Shown: positions 8,052 to 17,027, counted from the first letter of the stretch. The stretch: DNA of 64,000 bases from an uncultured Acetatifactor sp. (GCA_949840885.1 CATKYJ010000016.1:29575-93574); one strand, 5' to 3'. Translations and numbers: made by a program. Notes: generated by a model not told the origin, from the letters alone.

Positions 8052-9388
8052 ATGATATGTTGCTTCTTCTTGACAATTACTCCGTGGAGAGCCGAAGCCT
8101 CCATGAATCCCTGAAGCAGGCGGGCTATGACAGTCCGGCGGCGGTGATTGAGGATGATGGCTTTTTACCGGATGACTGCCTTACTGCGTATGGCTTTTTC
8201 CTCGGCGACTTTAAAAAGGAGAGAGGAGAGGCGGCCAGACCCAGGTACTTTAATGAGATCACGGCGCCGGATTACTGGGAAATCAGCGGGGACAATAAAA
8301 GCGGCAAGGTGCAGGATCTGGACCGGGACAGAGGGAAGATATTTTATGCGGAGCCTGCGCACAGGCGATTGGTGAAAGCAGTGGACTGGTATGATGAGAG
8401 AGGCATTGTCCGCTTCAGCGATCATTACAACCGTTACGGTGGGCTGTATGCCAGGACGGCTTTTGATGCGAAAGGAAAGAGGGTGAACAAATCCTATTTT
8501 TCCGCTGCAGGACGGGAAGTCATCGTGGAAAATTATATTACGGGAGATATCATTTTAAATGAGGCAGAGGAAGTGAAATTCTTCCGGTCAAAGACGGATT
8601 TTGTGCTTTATTTTTTAGAAAGGGCGGGCTTTCAGAAAAGCAGGATTTTCTTTAATTCCCTGTCCACGCCGTTTTTCGTATCCCAGAGGCTTGACCCACA
8701 GGCAAAGAGGGACGTGCTGTTCTGGCAGGAACCGGAAAGAGAGGACATTCCCGGGAATATGCAGGTCATTTTAAACGGAAAAGCCAGCCGCGCGGCTCGG
8801 ATCATGGTGCAGAAAAGGAAGTCCTATGAGAAGCTGATTGCCCTTGGCGCGAGAAAGGACATGGTGCACAGGCTGGGATTTATCTATTCTTTTGAGAGAG
8901 AAAACGGTCATAAGCCGGAGGCTCTTATCTGCACGAATTCTGATCAGATTGAGCATTTGGAGAGGATTGTGAAAGCACTTCCCGAGATGAACTTTCATAT
9001 CGCTGCGCTTACGGAAATGTCTTCTAAGCTCACCGGTATGGGGTTATACGTCAATGTGAATCTGTACCCGAATGTGAAAATGAAAGTTCTGGAGGAGCTT
9101 TTTAAAAAGTGCGACTATTATCTTGACATCAATCATCAGTCAGAGATTGTTTCTGCAGTGCGCAGGGCTTTCCTGAATCACCAATTGATCTTTGCCTTTC
9201 AGGAAACAGTTCATAACAGGGATTTCATAGCCGGTGAGCATATCTATTCCTCTGACCATGCAGGGCAGATGATCTCTGATATCAGAAACATCATGGCGGA
9301 CGCAAATCTGCTGGAGCGGCATTTGAGAAGCCAAAAGGAAGCGGCCATGGCGGAAGACGTGAATATATATAGAAAGATGTGTATGTAA
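8030..9388 (+). CDS. gtfB: GtfB, glycosylation chaperone/partner of GtfA
   Basis: 452 aa, overlapping the end of gtfA. Start ATG 8030 is used here; ATG 8057 (MLLLLDNYSVESRSLHES) fits the family start equally well. Blocks VIEDDGFLPDDCLTAYGF, YFNEITAPDYWEI and RHRY-like ADHYNRYGG-type segments are typical of GtfB, and the length is close to the roughly 450 aa of streptococcal GtfB. The C-terminal domain (ALICTNSDQIEHLERIVK through the NHQLIFAF block) is the module repeated in the genes at 1, 514 and 5001. It stabilises GtfA and recognises the partly glycosylated Ser-rich polypeptide. A terminator follows at 9457, making this the last gene of the island. Confidence 0.92.
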   Translation: MEKNVEINDMLLLLDNYSVESRSLHESLKQAGYDSPAAVIEDDGFLPDDCLTAYGFFLGDFKKERGEAARPRYFNEITAPDYWEISGDNKSGKVQDLDRDRGKIFYAEPAHRRLVKAVDWYDERGIVRFSDHYNRYGGLYARTAFDAKGKRVNKSYFSAAGREVIVENYITGDIILNEAEEVKFFRSKTDFVLYFLERAGFQKSRIFFNSLSTPFFVSQRLDPQAKRDVLFWQEPEREDIPGNMQVILNGKASRAARIMVQKRKSYEKLIALGARKDMVHRLGFIYSFERENGHKPEALICTNSDQIEHLERIVKALPEMNFHIAALTEMSSKLTGMGLYVNVNLYPNVKMKVLEELFKKCDYYLDINHQSEIVSAVRRAFLNHQLIFAFQETVHNRDFIAGEHIYSSDHAGQMISDIRNIMADANLLERHLRSQKEAAMAEDVNIYRKMCM

Positions 9389-9456
9389 GGGGCTCGACAA
9401 GTTGAGGAAAAGGTTAAACATATGTTCTTGATAAACTTCTAAAATAATAAAAACAG

Positions 9457-9498
9457 CCGGAATGTCACAGGTTTGTTGTGTGGCATTCCGAATTTTTT
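9457..9498 (+). terminator. Rho-independent terminator after gtfB
   Basis: An inverted repeat (CCGGAATG ... CATTCCG, extended by imperfect pairing of TCACA with TTGTG) is followed by AATTTTTTTG. It lies about 70 bp beyond the gtfB stop and closes the glycosylation operon. A second run of T after AAAAAGGCC at 9522-9537 may add to termination. Confidence 0.75.
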
Positions 9499-9621
9499 TG
9501 TGGTTTTTCCACAAATATTTGAAAAAGGCCTTTTTTTGTTCCGGAAAGTATGGTACAATTTCTTTATTAAAGATGAAAGAGCTGTTTCTGCAAAGCTCCT
9601 ATATAGAAAGGAAGGAGAGGG

Positions 9622-11034
9622 ATGGCAATGGACTCATGCAAATATTATCTCGCCATTGATATCGGCGCCTCCAGCGGCCGCCATATCCTGGCTCATCTGG
9701 AAGATGGACGGATGGTGCTGGAGGAAGTGCACCGTTTCCCCAACGGGATGGTGGAGAAAGACGGCGAGAATGTCTGGGATGTGGACGAACTGTTCGCGCA
9801 GATCAAGCTGGGCCTGAAGAAATGCGGGGAACTGGGCAAGATTCCCGTCAGCGTGGGCGTGGACACCTGGGGGGTGGACTTTGTGCTGCTGGACGAGAGC
9901 GGGGAGCGCATCGGCAACGCGGTTGCTTACCGGGACGGGCGCACCAAGGGGATGGACGAGGAAGTATACAAGATCATCTCCGAGGACGAACTCTATGCCC
10001 GCACAGGCATCCAGAAAGCGATCTTCAACACCATCTACCAGCTTATGGCGTTGAAAGTAAAGAAGCCGGAACAGCTTGAAAAGGCAAAGACCATGCTGAT
10101 GATGCCGGATTATTTCCATTATATGCTCTCCGGCGTGGCGGCCACGGAGTACACGGAAGCCACCACCGGGCAGCTGGTGAGCCCGGACACCAAGGACTGG
10201 GACATGGAGCTCATCGAGCGGCTGGGTTACCCGAAGCGGATTTTCAGGCGGATGGTTACGCCCGGCACCGTGCTGGGGGAACTGACAGAGGAGGTGCAGG
10301 CAGAGGTAGGGTTTAACTGCAAGGTAGTGGAGCCCGCCACCCACGACACCGGCTCTGCTGTGATAGCAGTGCCCACGGACAGCGATGACGCGCTCTACAT
10401 CAGTTCCGGCACATGGTCTCTCATGGGGACGGAGCTGGCGGAGGCCAACTGTTCGCCGGAGAGTAAGTTCAGCAACCTGACCAACGAGGGCGGCTATGAC
10501 TATCGCTTCCGATATCTGAAGAATATTATGGGTCTGTGGATGATTCAGTCGGTGAAGAAAGAGATCGGCGGGGATCTGGGCTTTGGGGAAATCTGTGAGA
10601 TGGCTTCCAAGTGCAGCATTGCCTCCATTGTGGACTGCAATGACGACCGCTTCCTGGCTCCGGCCAACATGACAAAGGAAGTCCAGGATGCCTGCAGGGA
10701 GTCCGGGCAGCAGGTGCCGGAGGGCCTTGCCGAGGTGGCATCCGTCATCTACAACAGCCTGGCGAAATGCTATGCCAAGACCATAAAGCAGATAGAGGGC
10801 ATCACCGGAAAGACATATGACAAGATACATATCGTGGGCGGAGGCTCCAATGCGGACTACTTAAACAGGCTGACAGCCCGGGCTACGGGCATCCCTGTGT
10901 ACGCAGGGCCTACCGAGGCTACCGCTATCGGAAATATCGCGGCTCAGATGATGACTGCAGGGGAACTGGCGGATTTAAAGGCTGCCAGAGCCTGCGTGTT
11001 TGCTTCTTTCCCCATCAACCATTATGAGCCATAG
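9622..11034 (+). CDS. rhaB: Rhamnulokinase
   Basis: 470 aa; FGGY-family carbohydrate kinase that phosphorylates L-rhamnulose to L-rhamnulose 1-phosphate in the cytoplasm. The N-terminal phosphate-binding loop AIDIGASSGRHILAHLEDG, the VGVDTWGVDF block, THDTGSAVIAVP and the C-terminal IHIVGGGSNADYLNRL are diagnostic of RhaB, and the length fits. GAAGGAGAGG lies just upstream; ATG 9628 is an alternative start six bases in. A possible -10 (TGGTACAAT, 9551-9559) is 60 bp upstream, after the gtfB terminator, but no good -35 is visible. It is first of the rhaB-rhaA-rhaD series. No rhamnose regulator, mutarotase or transporter is present nearby. Confidence 0.95.
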   Translation: MAMDSCKYYLAIDIGASSGRHILAHLEDGRMVLEEVHRFPNGMVEKDGENVWDVDELFAQIKLGLKKCGELGKIPVSVGVDTWGVDFVLLDESGERIGNAVAYRDGRTKGMDEEVYKIISEDELYARTGIQKAIFNTIYQLMALKVKKPEQLEKAKTMLMMPDYFHYMLSGVAATEYTEATTGQLVSPDTKDWDMELIERLGYPKRIFRRMVTPGTVLGELTEEVQAEVGFNCKVVEPATHDTGSAVIAVPTDSDDALYISSGTWSLMGTELAEANCSPESKFSNLTNEGGYDYRFRYLKNIMGLWMIQSVKKEIGGDLGFGEICEMASKCSIASIVDCNDDRFLAPANMTKEVQDACRESGQQVPEGLAEVASVIYNSLAKCYAKTIKQIEGITGKTYDKIHIVGGGSNADYLNRLTARATGIPVYAGPTEATAIGNIAAQMMTAGELADLKAARACVFASFPINHYEP

Positions 11035-11181
11035 GAGGCCGGGTCAGAGATAAGGATAAGGCCTTGCCTTTAGCAGCTGCCCTTTGGCTGACAGACAAGG
11101 CCGAGACGGGAGCGAAAGAGTTTAGTGGCCGGCAAACGTTTCGATGGAAGACGGACAGTTTCCGGCAGGGATAAGTGATAC

Positions 11182-11187
11182 TATAAT
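11182..11187 (+). promoter_or_regulatory. Possible -10 element upstream of rhaA
   Basis: A perfect TATAAT lies 30 bp before the rhaA start in the 183-bp rhaB-rhaA gap, with no convincing -35 at the right spacing. The same gap holds an inverted repeat (GGCCTTG 11060-11066 / CAAGGCC 11096-11102) that could be an attenuator or processing hairpin. Both are weak calls. Confidence 0.3.
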
Positions 11188-11217
11188 AGCAATAAGAGAG
11201 GAAGAAAGGAAGAAAAA

Positions 11218-12468
11218 ATGACAGCAAGATTTGAATCCGCAAAAGAGATTTACGCCTCCTACGGCGTGGACGTGGAGGCAGCCATCAAAAAATGCATGGA
11301 GGCTCCCGTGGCGCTCCACTGCTGGCAGGGAGACGATGTGATCGGCTTCGACCATGACGGCCCTTTGACCGGCGGCATCCAGACCACCGGAGACTATCCC
11401 GGAAAGGCCAAGACCCCGGAAGAGCTCATGCAGGATATGGACAAGGCTCTGAGCCTGATGCCCGGCAAGAAGAAGCTCAACCTCCATGCCAGCTATGCCA
11501 TCTTTGAGCCAGGCGAGTTCGTGGACAGAGATAAAATCGAGCCCAAGCATTTCGCCAAATGGGTGGCGTTTGCAAAGGAGAGGAACATGGGCATTGACTT
11601 CAACCCCACATTTTTCTCCCATGACAAGGTAAAGGACGGCCTGACGCTTTCCAGCCCTGACGAGGCGACTAGGAAATTCTGGATTGAGCATGGTAAGGCA
11701 TGTGTCCGCATCTCCCAGTATTTTGCGGAGGAGACAGGCGTTCCCTGCGTCATGAATATCTGGACGGGGGATGGATACAAGGACATCCCGGCTGACCGTA
11801 TGGGCCCCAGGGAGAGATACAAGGATTCCATCGAGCAGATTCTCTCGGAGCCCTATGACAGGGACAAGGTAAAGCCCTGCGTAGAGTCCAAGGTATTCGG
11901 CATTGGCGTGGAGGCATACACCGTTGGAAGCGCTGAGTTCACTTTGAGCTTCGCCGCTACCCACGAGGGCTGCCTGCCGCTGATGGACAATGGTCATTAT
12001 CACCCTACCGAGGTGGTGTCCGACAAGATTCCCGCTTTGCTGTGCTTCTATCCGGAGATCGCCCTGCACATCACAAGGCCTATCCGCTGGGACAGCGACC
12101 ATGTGGTGCTCTTTGACGATGAGACCAAGGAGATGGCAAAGGAGATTGTCAGATGCAATGGACTGGAGCGGGTGTACATGGCATTGGATTACTTCGATGC
12201 CAGCATCAACCGGGTCTCCGCCTGGGCCATGGGCTTCCGCAGTTGGCAGAAAGCTTTGCTCACCGCTATGTGCACGCCCAACCAGGCGCTAAAGAAGCTT
12301 CAGGACGAAAACCGTATGACCGAGCTGATGGTGGAGCAGGAGGCGGTGAAGACCCTGCCTTTCGGCGATGTGTGGAACGAGTACTGTGAGCGCTGCGGCG
12401 TGGTGTCCGACAAGGATTTCTATGCCGAGATCAGGAAGTATGAGGATGAGGTACAACTGAAACGCTAA
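11218..12468 (+). CDS. rhaA: L-rhamnose isomerase
   Basis: 416 aa (Escherichia coli RhaA is 419). It isomerises L-rhamnose to L-rhamnulose with bound Mn/Zn. Recognisable segments are YGVDVEAAIKK, LHCWQGDDVIGFDHDGPLTGGIQTTG, LNLHASYA, MGIDFNPTFFSHDKV, MNIWTGDGYKDIP and LPLMDNGHYHPTEVVSDK, which carry the metal-binding Glu/Asp/His residues. The start follows AAGGAAG at normal spacing. It lies between rhaB and rhaD in the same direction, 183 bp after rhaB and 169 bp before rhaD, so it is either one operon with leader regions or separately boosted by internal promoters. Confidence 0.96.
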   Translation: MTARFESAKEIYASYGVDVEAAIKKCMEAPVALHCWQGDDVIGFDHDGPLTGGIQTTGDYPGKAKTPEELMQDMDKALSLMPGKKKLNLHASYAIFEPGEFVDRDKIEPKHFAKWVAFAKERNMGIDFNPTFFSHDKVKDGLTLSSPDEATRKFWIEHGKACVRISQYFAEETGVPCVMNIWTGDGYKDIPADRMGPRERYKDSIEQILSEPYDRDKVKPCVESKVFGIGVEAYTVGSAEFTLSFAATHEGCLPLMDNGHYHPTEVVSDKIPALLCFYPEIALHITRPIRWDSDHVVLFDDETKEMAKEIVRCNGLERVYMALDYFDASINRVSAWAMGFRSWQKALLTAMCTPNQALKKLQDENRMTELMVEQEAVKTLPFGDVWNEYCERCGVVSDKDFYAEIRKYEDEVQLKR

Positions 12469-12637
12469 AAGTGTGTAAAGATTTTCTGAGATTTTGCGGC
12501 CGGGGTGCCAGTGCTTTTGGCCCCTGGCTGTTTTGGTATTGATGTATTTTATTTGGGATTTGTGCATTTCATATTTGGTATACGTGCAGTTGGGATTGAC
12601 GTTTTCAGGGTATTTGGATTCTTGTAAGGAGGTCGGT

Positions 12638-13498
12638 ATGAACAACATATTTGGCGTAAAGGTGATGGAGGATTATATCCGCATGTGCCATGACGGCGTG
12701 CGGCAGGGATGGCATGAGAGGAACGGGGGGAACTTGACTTATCGGATGAAAGAGGAAGAGGTGGCGGAGTGCAGGCCATACTTTAAGAGGGAGCCTGGCC
12801 AGTGGGTAAAGATGGGCGTGAAGGCAGAGAACCTGAAAGGTGAGTACTTTATTTCTACGGGCAGCGGGAAGTTTTTGCAGAACGTGGGGCTGGAGCCTCA
12901 GAATAGTATCTGTATCGTGGAGATCAATGAGGCCGGCGATTCTTACCGCATTGTCTGGGGACTGGAGAACGGAGGCAGGCCTACCAGCGAGTTTCCCACC
13001 CATTTCATGAATCATTCCGTGCGGAAGCGTGTGACAGGCGGCGCGAACCGGGTCATTTACCATGCCCATACCCCTTATGTGATTGCGCTGACTTATGTGC
13101 TGCCCCTGAAGTCGGAAGTGTTTACCAGGATGCTCTGGAAGAGCGCTACAGAGTGCTGCGTGGTATTCCCCGGCGGCGTGGGCGTGGTGCCCTGGATGGT
13201 GCCCGGAGGAGCCCAGATTGCGAAAGCTACCTGCGCGCTGATGGAGAAATATGACGCTGCCATTTGGGCTTTCCATGGGCTGTTTGTGTCTGGGCCGGAT
13301 TTCGACACGGCTTTCGGCCTGATGCATACCATTGAGAAAGCTGCCCAGATCGCGTCCATCGCACTGGCCGCCACAGGCGGAAAGCCTCCCAGGCAGGTGA
13401 TTACGGATGAGAATCTGCGGGATATTGGCAGGGACTTTGGGGTGACGCTGAATGAGGAGATACTGAATTACGCCTCAGACGATGATTTGTACTGCTGA
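12638..13498 (+). CDS. rhaD: Rhamnulose-1-phosphate aldolase
   Basis: About 286 aa (E. coli RhaD 274). The track start at 12494 is too long; ATG 12638 follows AAGGAGG by 5 bp. Class II zinc aldolase that splits L-rhamnulose 1-phosphate into DHAP and L-lactaldehyde. GWHERNGGNLTYR, the phosphate-binding STGSGKFLQNV-type loop, YHAHTPYVIAL with the zinc-binding His-x-His, and WAFHGLFVSGPDFD support the call. The lactaldehyde it releases is the precursor of the 1,2-propanediol handled by the microcompartment encoded from 29 kb. The 169-bp gap upstream has a GC-rich imperfect hairpin (GCCGGGG ... CCCCTGGC, about 12500-12530) and no clear promoter. Confidence 0.94.
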   Translation: MNNIFGVKVMEDYIRMCHDGVRQGWHERNGGNLTYRMKEEEVAECRPYFKREPGQWVKMGVKAENLKGEYFISTGSGKFLQNVGLEPQNSICIVEINEAGDSYRIVWGLENGGRPTSEFPTHFMNHSVRKRVTGGANRVIYHAHTPYVIALTYVLPLKSEVFTRMLWKSATECCVVFPGGVGVVPWMVPGGAQIAKATCALMEKYDAAIWAFHGLFVSGPDFDTAFGLMHTIEKAAQIASIALAATGGKPPRQVITDENLRDIGRDFGVTLNEEILNYASDDDLYC

Positions 13499-13684
13499 TG
13501 AACAGGGGAACCAATATCCTCCCTGTCATTGCCGGCGAGAGTTCCGATTCCTTTGCCAGAGGGTAAGGATGGCCTGAATGACGGGAAGACTAGGTTTGTG
13601 CTGTCCTTTGGCAGAATCAAGGGCTTTTAGGTGTTTTGGGGCTCAAAGTATATGGAATTGCATTTTTTGTAAGTGGAACCACGG

Positions 13685-14398
13685 CTATGGCTCCGACACG
13701 ATAAGCTGCCTTGGGAATCCTGCTTCCGCAGCCAACGCCGCGGCCGCGGCCACATCGCCGATGTGTGCCCGGCCGTGGCTGTCGCTGGACAGGATGATGG
13801 GGCAGGAGAGGGCTTCGCAGGCTTGTAACAGCCGGATGGCGTTGGCCCGGCAGTCCTGGCGATAGCTGTCCGGAAGCAAAGACACATTGTTCAGCTCCGG
13901 CGTTACGCCAAAGGAGAGAGCGGCCTTTGCCAGCTCTCTGTAATCCACGGGAAAGCGAGAGTCGTCGCAGTGGCCGATGATTTTTACGTTAGGGTGGCGC
14001 ATGGCGCGGATATAGACTTGCGTGTTCTCCGCTGCGGAGCCGGAAACGTAGATGGGGCGATGCATGCTGACGATACAGTAGTCAAGCCTTGCCAGAATCT
14101 CGTCGGGAATGTCCAGACCACCGTCCTTGTCCAGGATATTGGCCTCTGCGCCATAGCGCAGATGGACGCCGAAGCGTTTTGGCTCGCACAAAAACAGGCT
14201 GCGGAAATAGGACAGGCCTGCGCTGCCCGGGCTGGCCGGGCCGTGGTCGCTGATGCCCAGCACCTCCATCTGCCGTTTTGAGGCCTCCCTGGCCAGGTCG
14301 GTGATGCTGTCCGTGGTGCCGTGGCCGCTGGCGCAGGTGTGGGTGTGGAGATCGGTCTTTTGATATGTAATTGCGGGATTATGTATTGATTTTTCCAT
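13685..14398 (-). CDS. PHP-domain phosphoesterase (YcdX type)
   Basis: About 237 aa on the minus strand; the start is set at MEKSIHNP rather than the track's longer version because the DLHTHT motif should be near the N-terminus. DLHTHTCASGHG, ISDHGPA, YGAEANI, SMHRPIY, GHCDD, ELNN and SSDSHG are the successive metal-binding motifs of the PHP family, consistent with a trinuclear-metal phosphatase of the YcdX group. The substrate is unknown. Its ribosome site (AAGGAGATC) lies inside a decayed acetyltransferase fragment upstream. It is convergent with rhaD. Confidence 0.88.
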   Translation of the reverse strand: MEKSIHNPAITYQKTDLHTHTCASGHGTTDSITDLAREASKRQMEVLGISDHGPASPGSAGLSYFRSLFLCEPKRFGVHLRYGAEANILDKDGGLDIPDEILARLDYCIVSMHRPIYVSGSAAENTQVYIRAMRHPNVKIIGHCDDSRFPVDYRELAKAALSFGVTPELNNVSLLPDSYRQDCRANAIRLLQACEALSCPIILSSDSHGRAHIGDVAAAAALAAEAGFPRQLIVSEP

Positions 14399-14402
14399 AT
14401 GT

Positions 14403-14522
14403 TTATACGATCTCCTTGTCCGGCTGAAGGCTGTATACGGCATATGGGCCCTGGTAGGTCCATGCGGCAATTTCCCGGGCATATTCTATTGTCATGGGAT
14501 GGATATGGTATTTGTCTTTCAT
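14403..14522 (-). pseudogene. N-terminal fragment of a GNAT acetyltransferase
   Basis: A 39-codon ORF, MKDKYHIHPMTIEYAREIAA..., ends at TAA five bases before the PHP gene. The pattern 'IHPMT-EYAREIAAW-Y-GPYAVYSL' is the usual start of RimI/RimJ-like GNAT proteins of clostridia, which normally continue for another 100 residues. The gene is therefore truncated; the remnant may now act only as a translated leader for the PHP gene. A TATAAT-like -10 for this unit overlaps the stop of the next gene upstream (plus-strand 14621-14626). Confidence 0.55.
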
Positions 14523-14621
14523 ACAATCAGGCACGCTTCCTTTTCCGGGTTTGGGAAATAGAGCATCATGTCAACTTTTGATTCCATGTACGCCATAGCA
14601 TACGAAATTATGGTGTATACA

Positions 14622-15164
14622 TTATAACAGATCAGATATTTGGAGAATCAAGTCCCTGTAAATACATACAGGGATTTCGTCATCAAAGGTATACTGGTTT
14701 GTTCTTGACTCATCCTCAAAATCATAGACAGTAACGGTTTGGGTTATGGGGTTTACAATCCAATATTCCCTGACACCCGCTGTGCGGTATTTAAAAAGCT
14801 TGATGCCGTAATCCCTGTGGGAATCTGAGGGAGAAACGATTTCGATGATCCAGTCGGGTGCACCATTGCAGCCGTATTCATTCAGCTTATTTTTATCACA
14901 GATTACAGAAATGTCTGGTTCCACATAGTTTTTTCCATCCGCACTCAAAAATACAGCAAAAGGCGCGGCAAAGACCTCACATGAGCCTTTTCTTGATTTG
15001 AGATACTGATAGATAGCAGCATGCATGGCGCCGGATATTCTTTGATGTATCGTCTTGGGCGGAGCCATCATGTACATCTGCCCGTCTATGAGCTCTGCGC
15101 GCTGACTTTCGGGCAGGGCGTATATGTCCTCGATGGTATAGATCCTTTCCTGAGATAATGCCAT
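14622..15164 (-). CDS. Uma2-family (DUF820) PD-(D/E)XK nuclease-like protein
   Basis: About 180 aa starting at MALSQERIYTIEDIYALP; GAGGGGAG lies just upstream, so the extra leader in the track is not used. Features of the Uma2 family are RAELIDGQMYMMAPPK, HQRISGAMHAAIYQYL, the YVEPDISVICD block with the acidic residue of the nuclease core, and APDWIIEIVSPSDSHRDYGIKLFKYRTAGVREYWIV (seen in shorter pieces), which carries the E-x-V/K-like catalytic pattern. Biological role is unknown for most members. It is in the same direction as the AAC(3)-like gene upstream, 93 bp away. Confidence 0.85.
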   Translation of the reverse strand: MALSQERIYTIEDIYALPESQRAELIDGQMYMMAPPKTIHQRISGAMHAAIYQYLKSRKGSCEVFAAPFAVFLSADGKNYVEPDISVICDKNKLNEYGCNGAPDWIIEIVSPSDSHRDYGIKLFKYRTAGVREYWIVNPITQTVTVYDFEDESRTNQYTFDDEIPVCIYRDLILQISDLL

Positions 15165-15257
15165 TTGGTTCTCCCCTCTGCCTAAGGCTCTCAAAAATAT
15201 ATTGTGCTTCTTTGTATTTTTGATTATACGGTGTAAATGGAATATTTTCAATCAATT

Positions 15258-16130
15258 TCAATCCCAAAAACGATTATTTAAAACTGGACCACCACACACA
15301 GCATCATTGCATCTGTCACAATATTTGTTACCGCAATGAGTAATATACGGATTCTTTTCTATATGTTTTTGACATACATTGACAATGGCTGTTGCCTTAT
15401 AGCAAACCCAATCACTTTTTGCCACTGTAATTTTTTTCGCATAGCTGGACAATATGTCATTGAAATGCTCAAACCCCTTTGAACATCCTCCTGCCGATAC
15501 AGGTATGACATTCCTTTCTCTGCCATAAGCCCAGCGGATAAAAGGTGTTCTTCCTGCAGATTGCTCTGCAAAATGAATGATAGTTGCTGCATCAAGGCCG
15601 ACTCCTATTAAAAGGACATATCCATCATTGTCACACAGCTGTTTTAACGGCGCATATACATTTTTAGGTGTTTGACCACTGACGAGCTTCTGAGCATTAT
15701 CACCTAATGCGGTAAAAGAATTAAGTGGGTGATTTCCTCTTACGCTTTTCTCGTCATTCAGCACATATTGGGAAAATATGCCCATATCTTCGGTAGAAAT
15801 TTCTTTACTTGTTATATCAAAAGGCGCTATGTCAGTATCGGCTATTTCTAAAAAGTATGAATAATCCCCAGCTCCATTGTTTGCGGGCATATACTTGGCC
15901 CCAGGTCTTGTTTCATAGATATCTGAAAAAGTCGGTACCATTATTGTACATTTCTGCTCTAAAAAAGCATTCATTATGCCGTTTATACCGCACTTGATAT
16001 CTGCGCCGAAAGATTTCATTGATGCATGAATACATACTTCTGAACCGTTGAGCCCTAATTCTGTAATCGCATTGATAAAATCCGGCATATCTAACTCTAT
16101 AGAATTTTGTAGCGTATTTACCTGATTCAT
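15258..16130 (-). CDS. AAC(3)-family aminoglycoside N3-acetyltransferase-like protein
   Basis: 290 aa. Antibiotic_NAT family: VCIHASMKSFG near the N-terminus, TIMVPTFSDI, VRGNHPLNSFTALG, and DGYVLLIGVGLDAATIIHFAEQ, which is the conserved acetyl-CoA/catalytic stretch (His in place of the usual TALHLAE pattern). Family members acetylate aminoglycosides or other amines, and chromosomal copies often do not confer resistance, so the substrate is open. The C-terminus has an unusual cysteine cluster (HCGNKYCDRCNDAVCGG) that looks like a metal site. It is preceded four bases upstream by a 39-aa ORF with a strong ribosome site, suggesting coupled translation. Confidence 0.82.
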   Translation of the reverse strand: MNQVNTLQNSIELDMPDFINAITELGLNGSEVCIHASMKSFGADIKCGINGIMNAFLEQKCTIMVPTFSDIYETRPGAKYMPANNGAGDYSYFLEIADTDIAPFDITSKEISTEDMGIFSQYVLNDEKSVRGNHPLNSFTALGDNAQKLVSGQTPKNVYAPLKQLCDNDGYVLLIGVGLDAATIIHFAEQSAGRTPFIRWAYGRERNVIPVSAGGCSKGFEHFNDILSSYAKKITVAKSDWVCYKATAIVNVCQKHIEKNPYITHCGNKYCDRCNDAVCGGPVLNNRFWD

Positions 16131-16134
16131 ATTT

Positions 16135-16254
16135 TCAATTTCTCCAATTACTGATTATGATGTTTGATAAGGCGGTTTTGGGAATTCCTCCAAACCTTGT
16201 GCGACAATTTCGGATTAAGGGCGGTAACGAGTTTTGGGTGGTCTGTCTTGGCAT
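16135..16254 (-). CDS. 39-aa ORF directly upstream of the AAC(3)-like gene
   Basis: Reads MPRQTTQNSLPPLIRNCR... and ends at TGA four bases before the acetyltransferase ATG. CGGAGGACATT gives a near-ideal ribosome site, and the tail of the ORF supplies the GGAGA site for the acetyltransferase. It could be a leader peptide, a small basic protein, or the 5' remnant of a lost gene; I do not recognise it. The rest of the 310-bp divergent gap (16255-16454) shows no gene. Confidence 0.4.
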   Translation of the reverse strand: MPRQTTQNSLPPLIRNCRTRFGGIPKTALSNIIISNWRN

Positions 16255-16454
16255 AATGTCCTCCGTTTCCGACAGCCAGCCCTACTATTCCGTAGGTTTA
16301 TTGTACCACATGGGGCGGCTGTCTGTACAGTCTTCCTTGCTTCTTTACCGCCTGTCAAAATGACGGTTGTCATTGTAATTGAAGTAGAAAAATCTGTTTC
16401 TGTGTGTTATACTGGTCTTATCAAAAATACTGTTCCTACAAGAAAGAAAACAGA

Positions 16455-17027
16455 ATGAAAATTATAGGGTTACTGATACTTGCGGTGTTTTATGCGGTGT
16501 ACATTAGCAAGATGATAGTGCAAAAAAGAAAAGGCATACAGACAGACCAAATAGCAAAAGGCAAGCAGAAAACAAAAGTATTCTACATTGAGCTGGTTAT
16601 GAAAATAGCCACTTATTCCGTGGTTGTGGCAGAGGTCCTCAGCCTGTTTTTGGCTCCCCCATATCTGCCGCAGACGCTCGTTGTGGTTGGTGTGGTTCTT
16701 GGCTTTATCGGAGATATTCTTTTTACTGTATCAGTCGTAACAATGAAAGACAGTTGGCGGGCTGGCATAGCAGAAAACGATAAAACAGAAATCATTACCA
16801 GTGGGATTTACAGCATTAGCAGAAATCCCGCTTTTTTAGCTTTTGATTGTGTTTATATTGGTCTGTTGCTTATAGCCTTTAACTGGGTTTTGTTGGTGTT
16901 TTCTGTCTTTGCTATGACAATGCTTCATCTGCAAATACTACAAGAAGAAAGGTTTTTGTCAAAAACATTTGGGGCAGAATACAACGTCTACAAAAATAAA
17001 GTCCGAAGGTATCTCGGACGGAAATAA
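16455..17027 (+). CDS. Isoprenylcysteine carboxyl methyltransferase (ICMT/PEMT) family membrane protein
   Basis: About 190 aa from ATG 16455 (MKIIGLLILAVFYAVYISK). Four to five hydrophobic segments are visible, and the C-terminal half has the ICMT/PEMT pattern: SWRAGI, TSGIYSISRNPAFLAF (the 'G-Y-x-x-R-N-P' cofactor/substrate motif), and LQILQEERFLSKTFGAEYNVYKNKVRRYL with the conserved E-E-x-x-L and Y-x-x-Y-x-x-x-V-R-R. These are S-adenosylmethionine-dependent methyltransferases of the membrane; bacterial substrates are largely unknown. A hairpin (GGGTAATGT/ACATTACCC, 17042-17063) follows the stop. Confidence 0.85.
   Translation: MKIIGLLILAVFYAVYISKMIVQKRKGIQTDQIAKGKQKTKVFYIELVMKIATYSVVVAEVLSLFLAPPYLPQTLVVVGVVLGFIGDILFTVSVVTMKDSWRAGIAENDKTEIITSGIYSISRNPAFLAFDCVYIGLLLIAFNWVLLVFSVFAMTMLHLQILQEERFLSKTFGAEYNVYKNKVRRYLGRK

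Noticed and set aside
9634-10830. 398-aa minus-strand ORF
   Set aside because: It lies entirely within rhaB on the opposite strand, has no family features and reflects the GC-rich codon use of rhaB.
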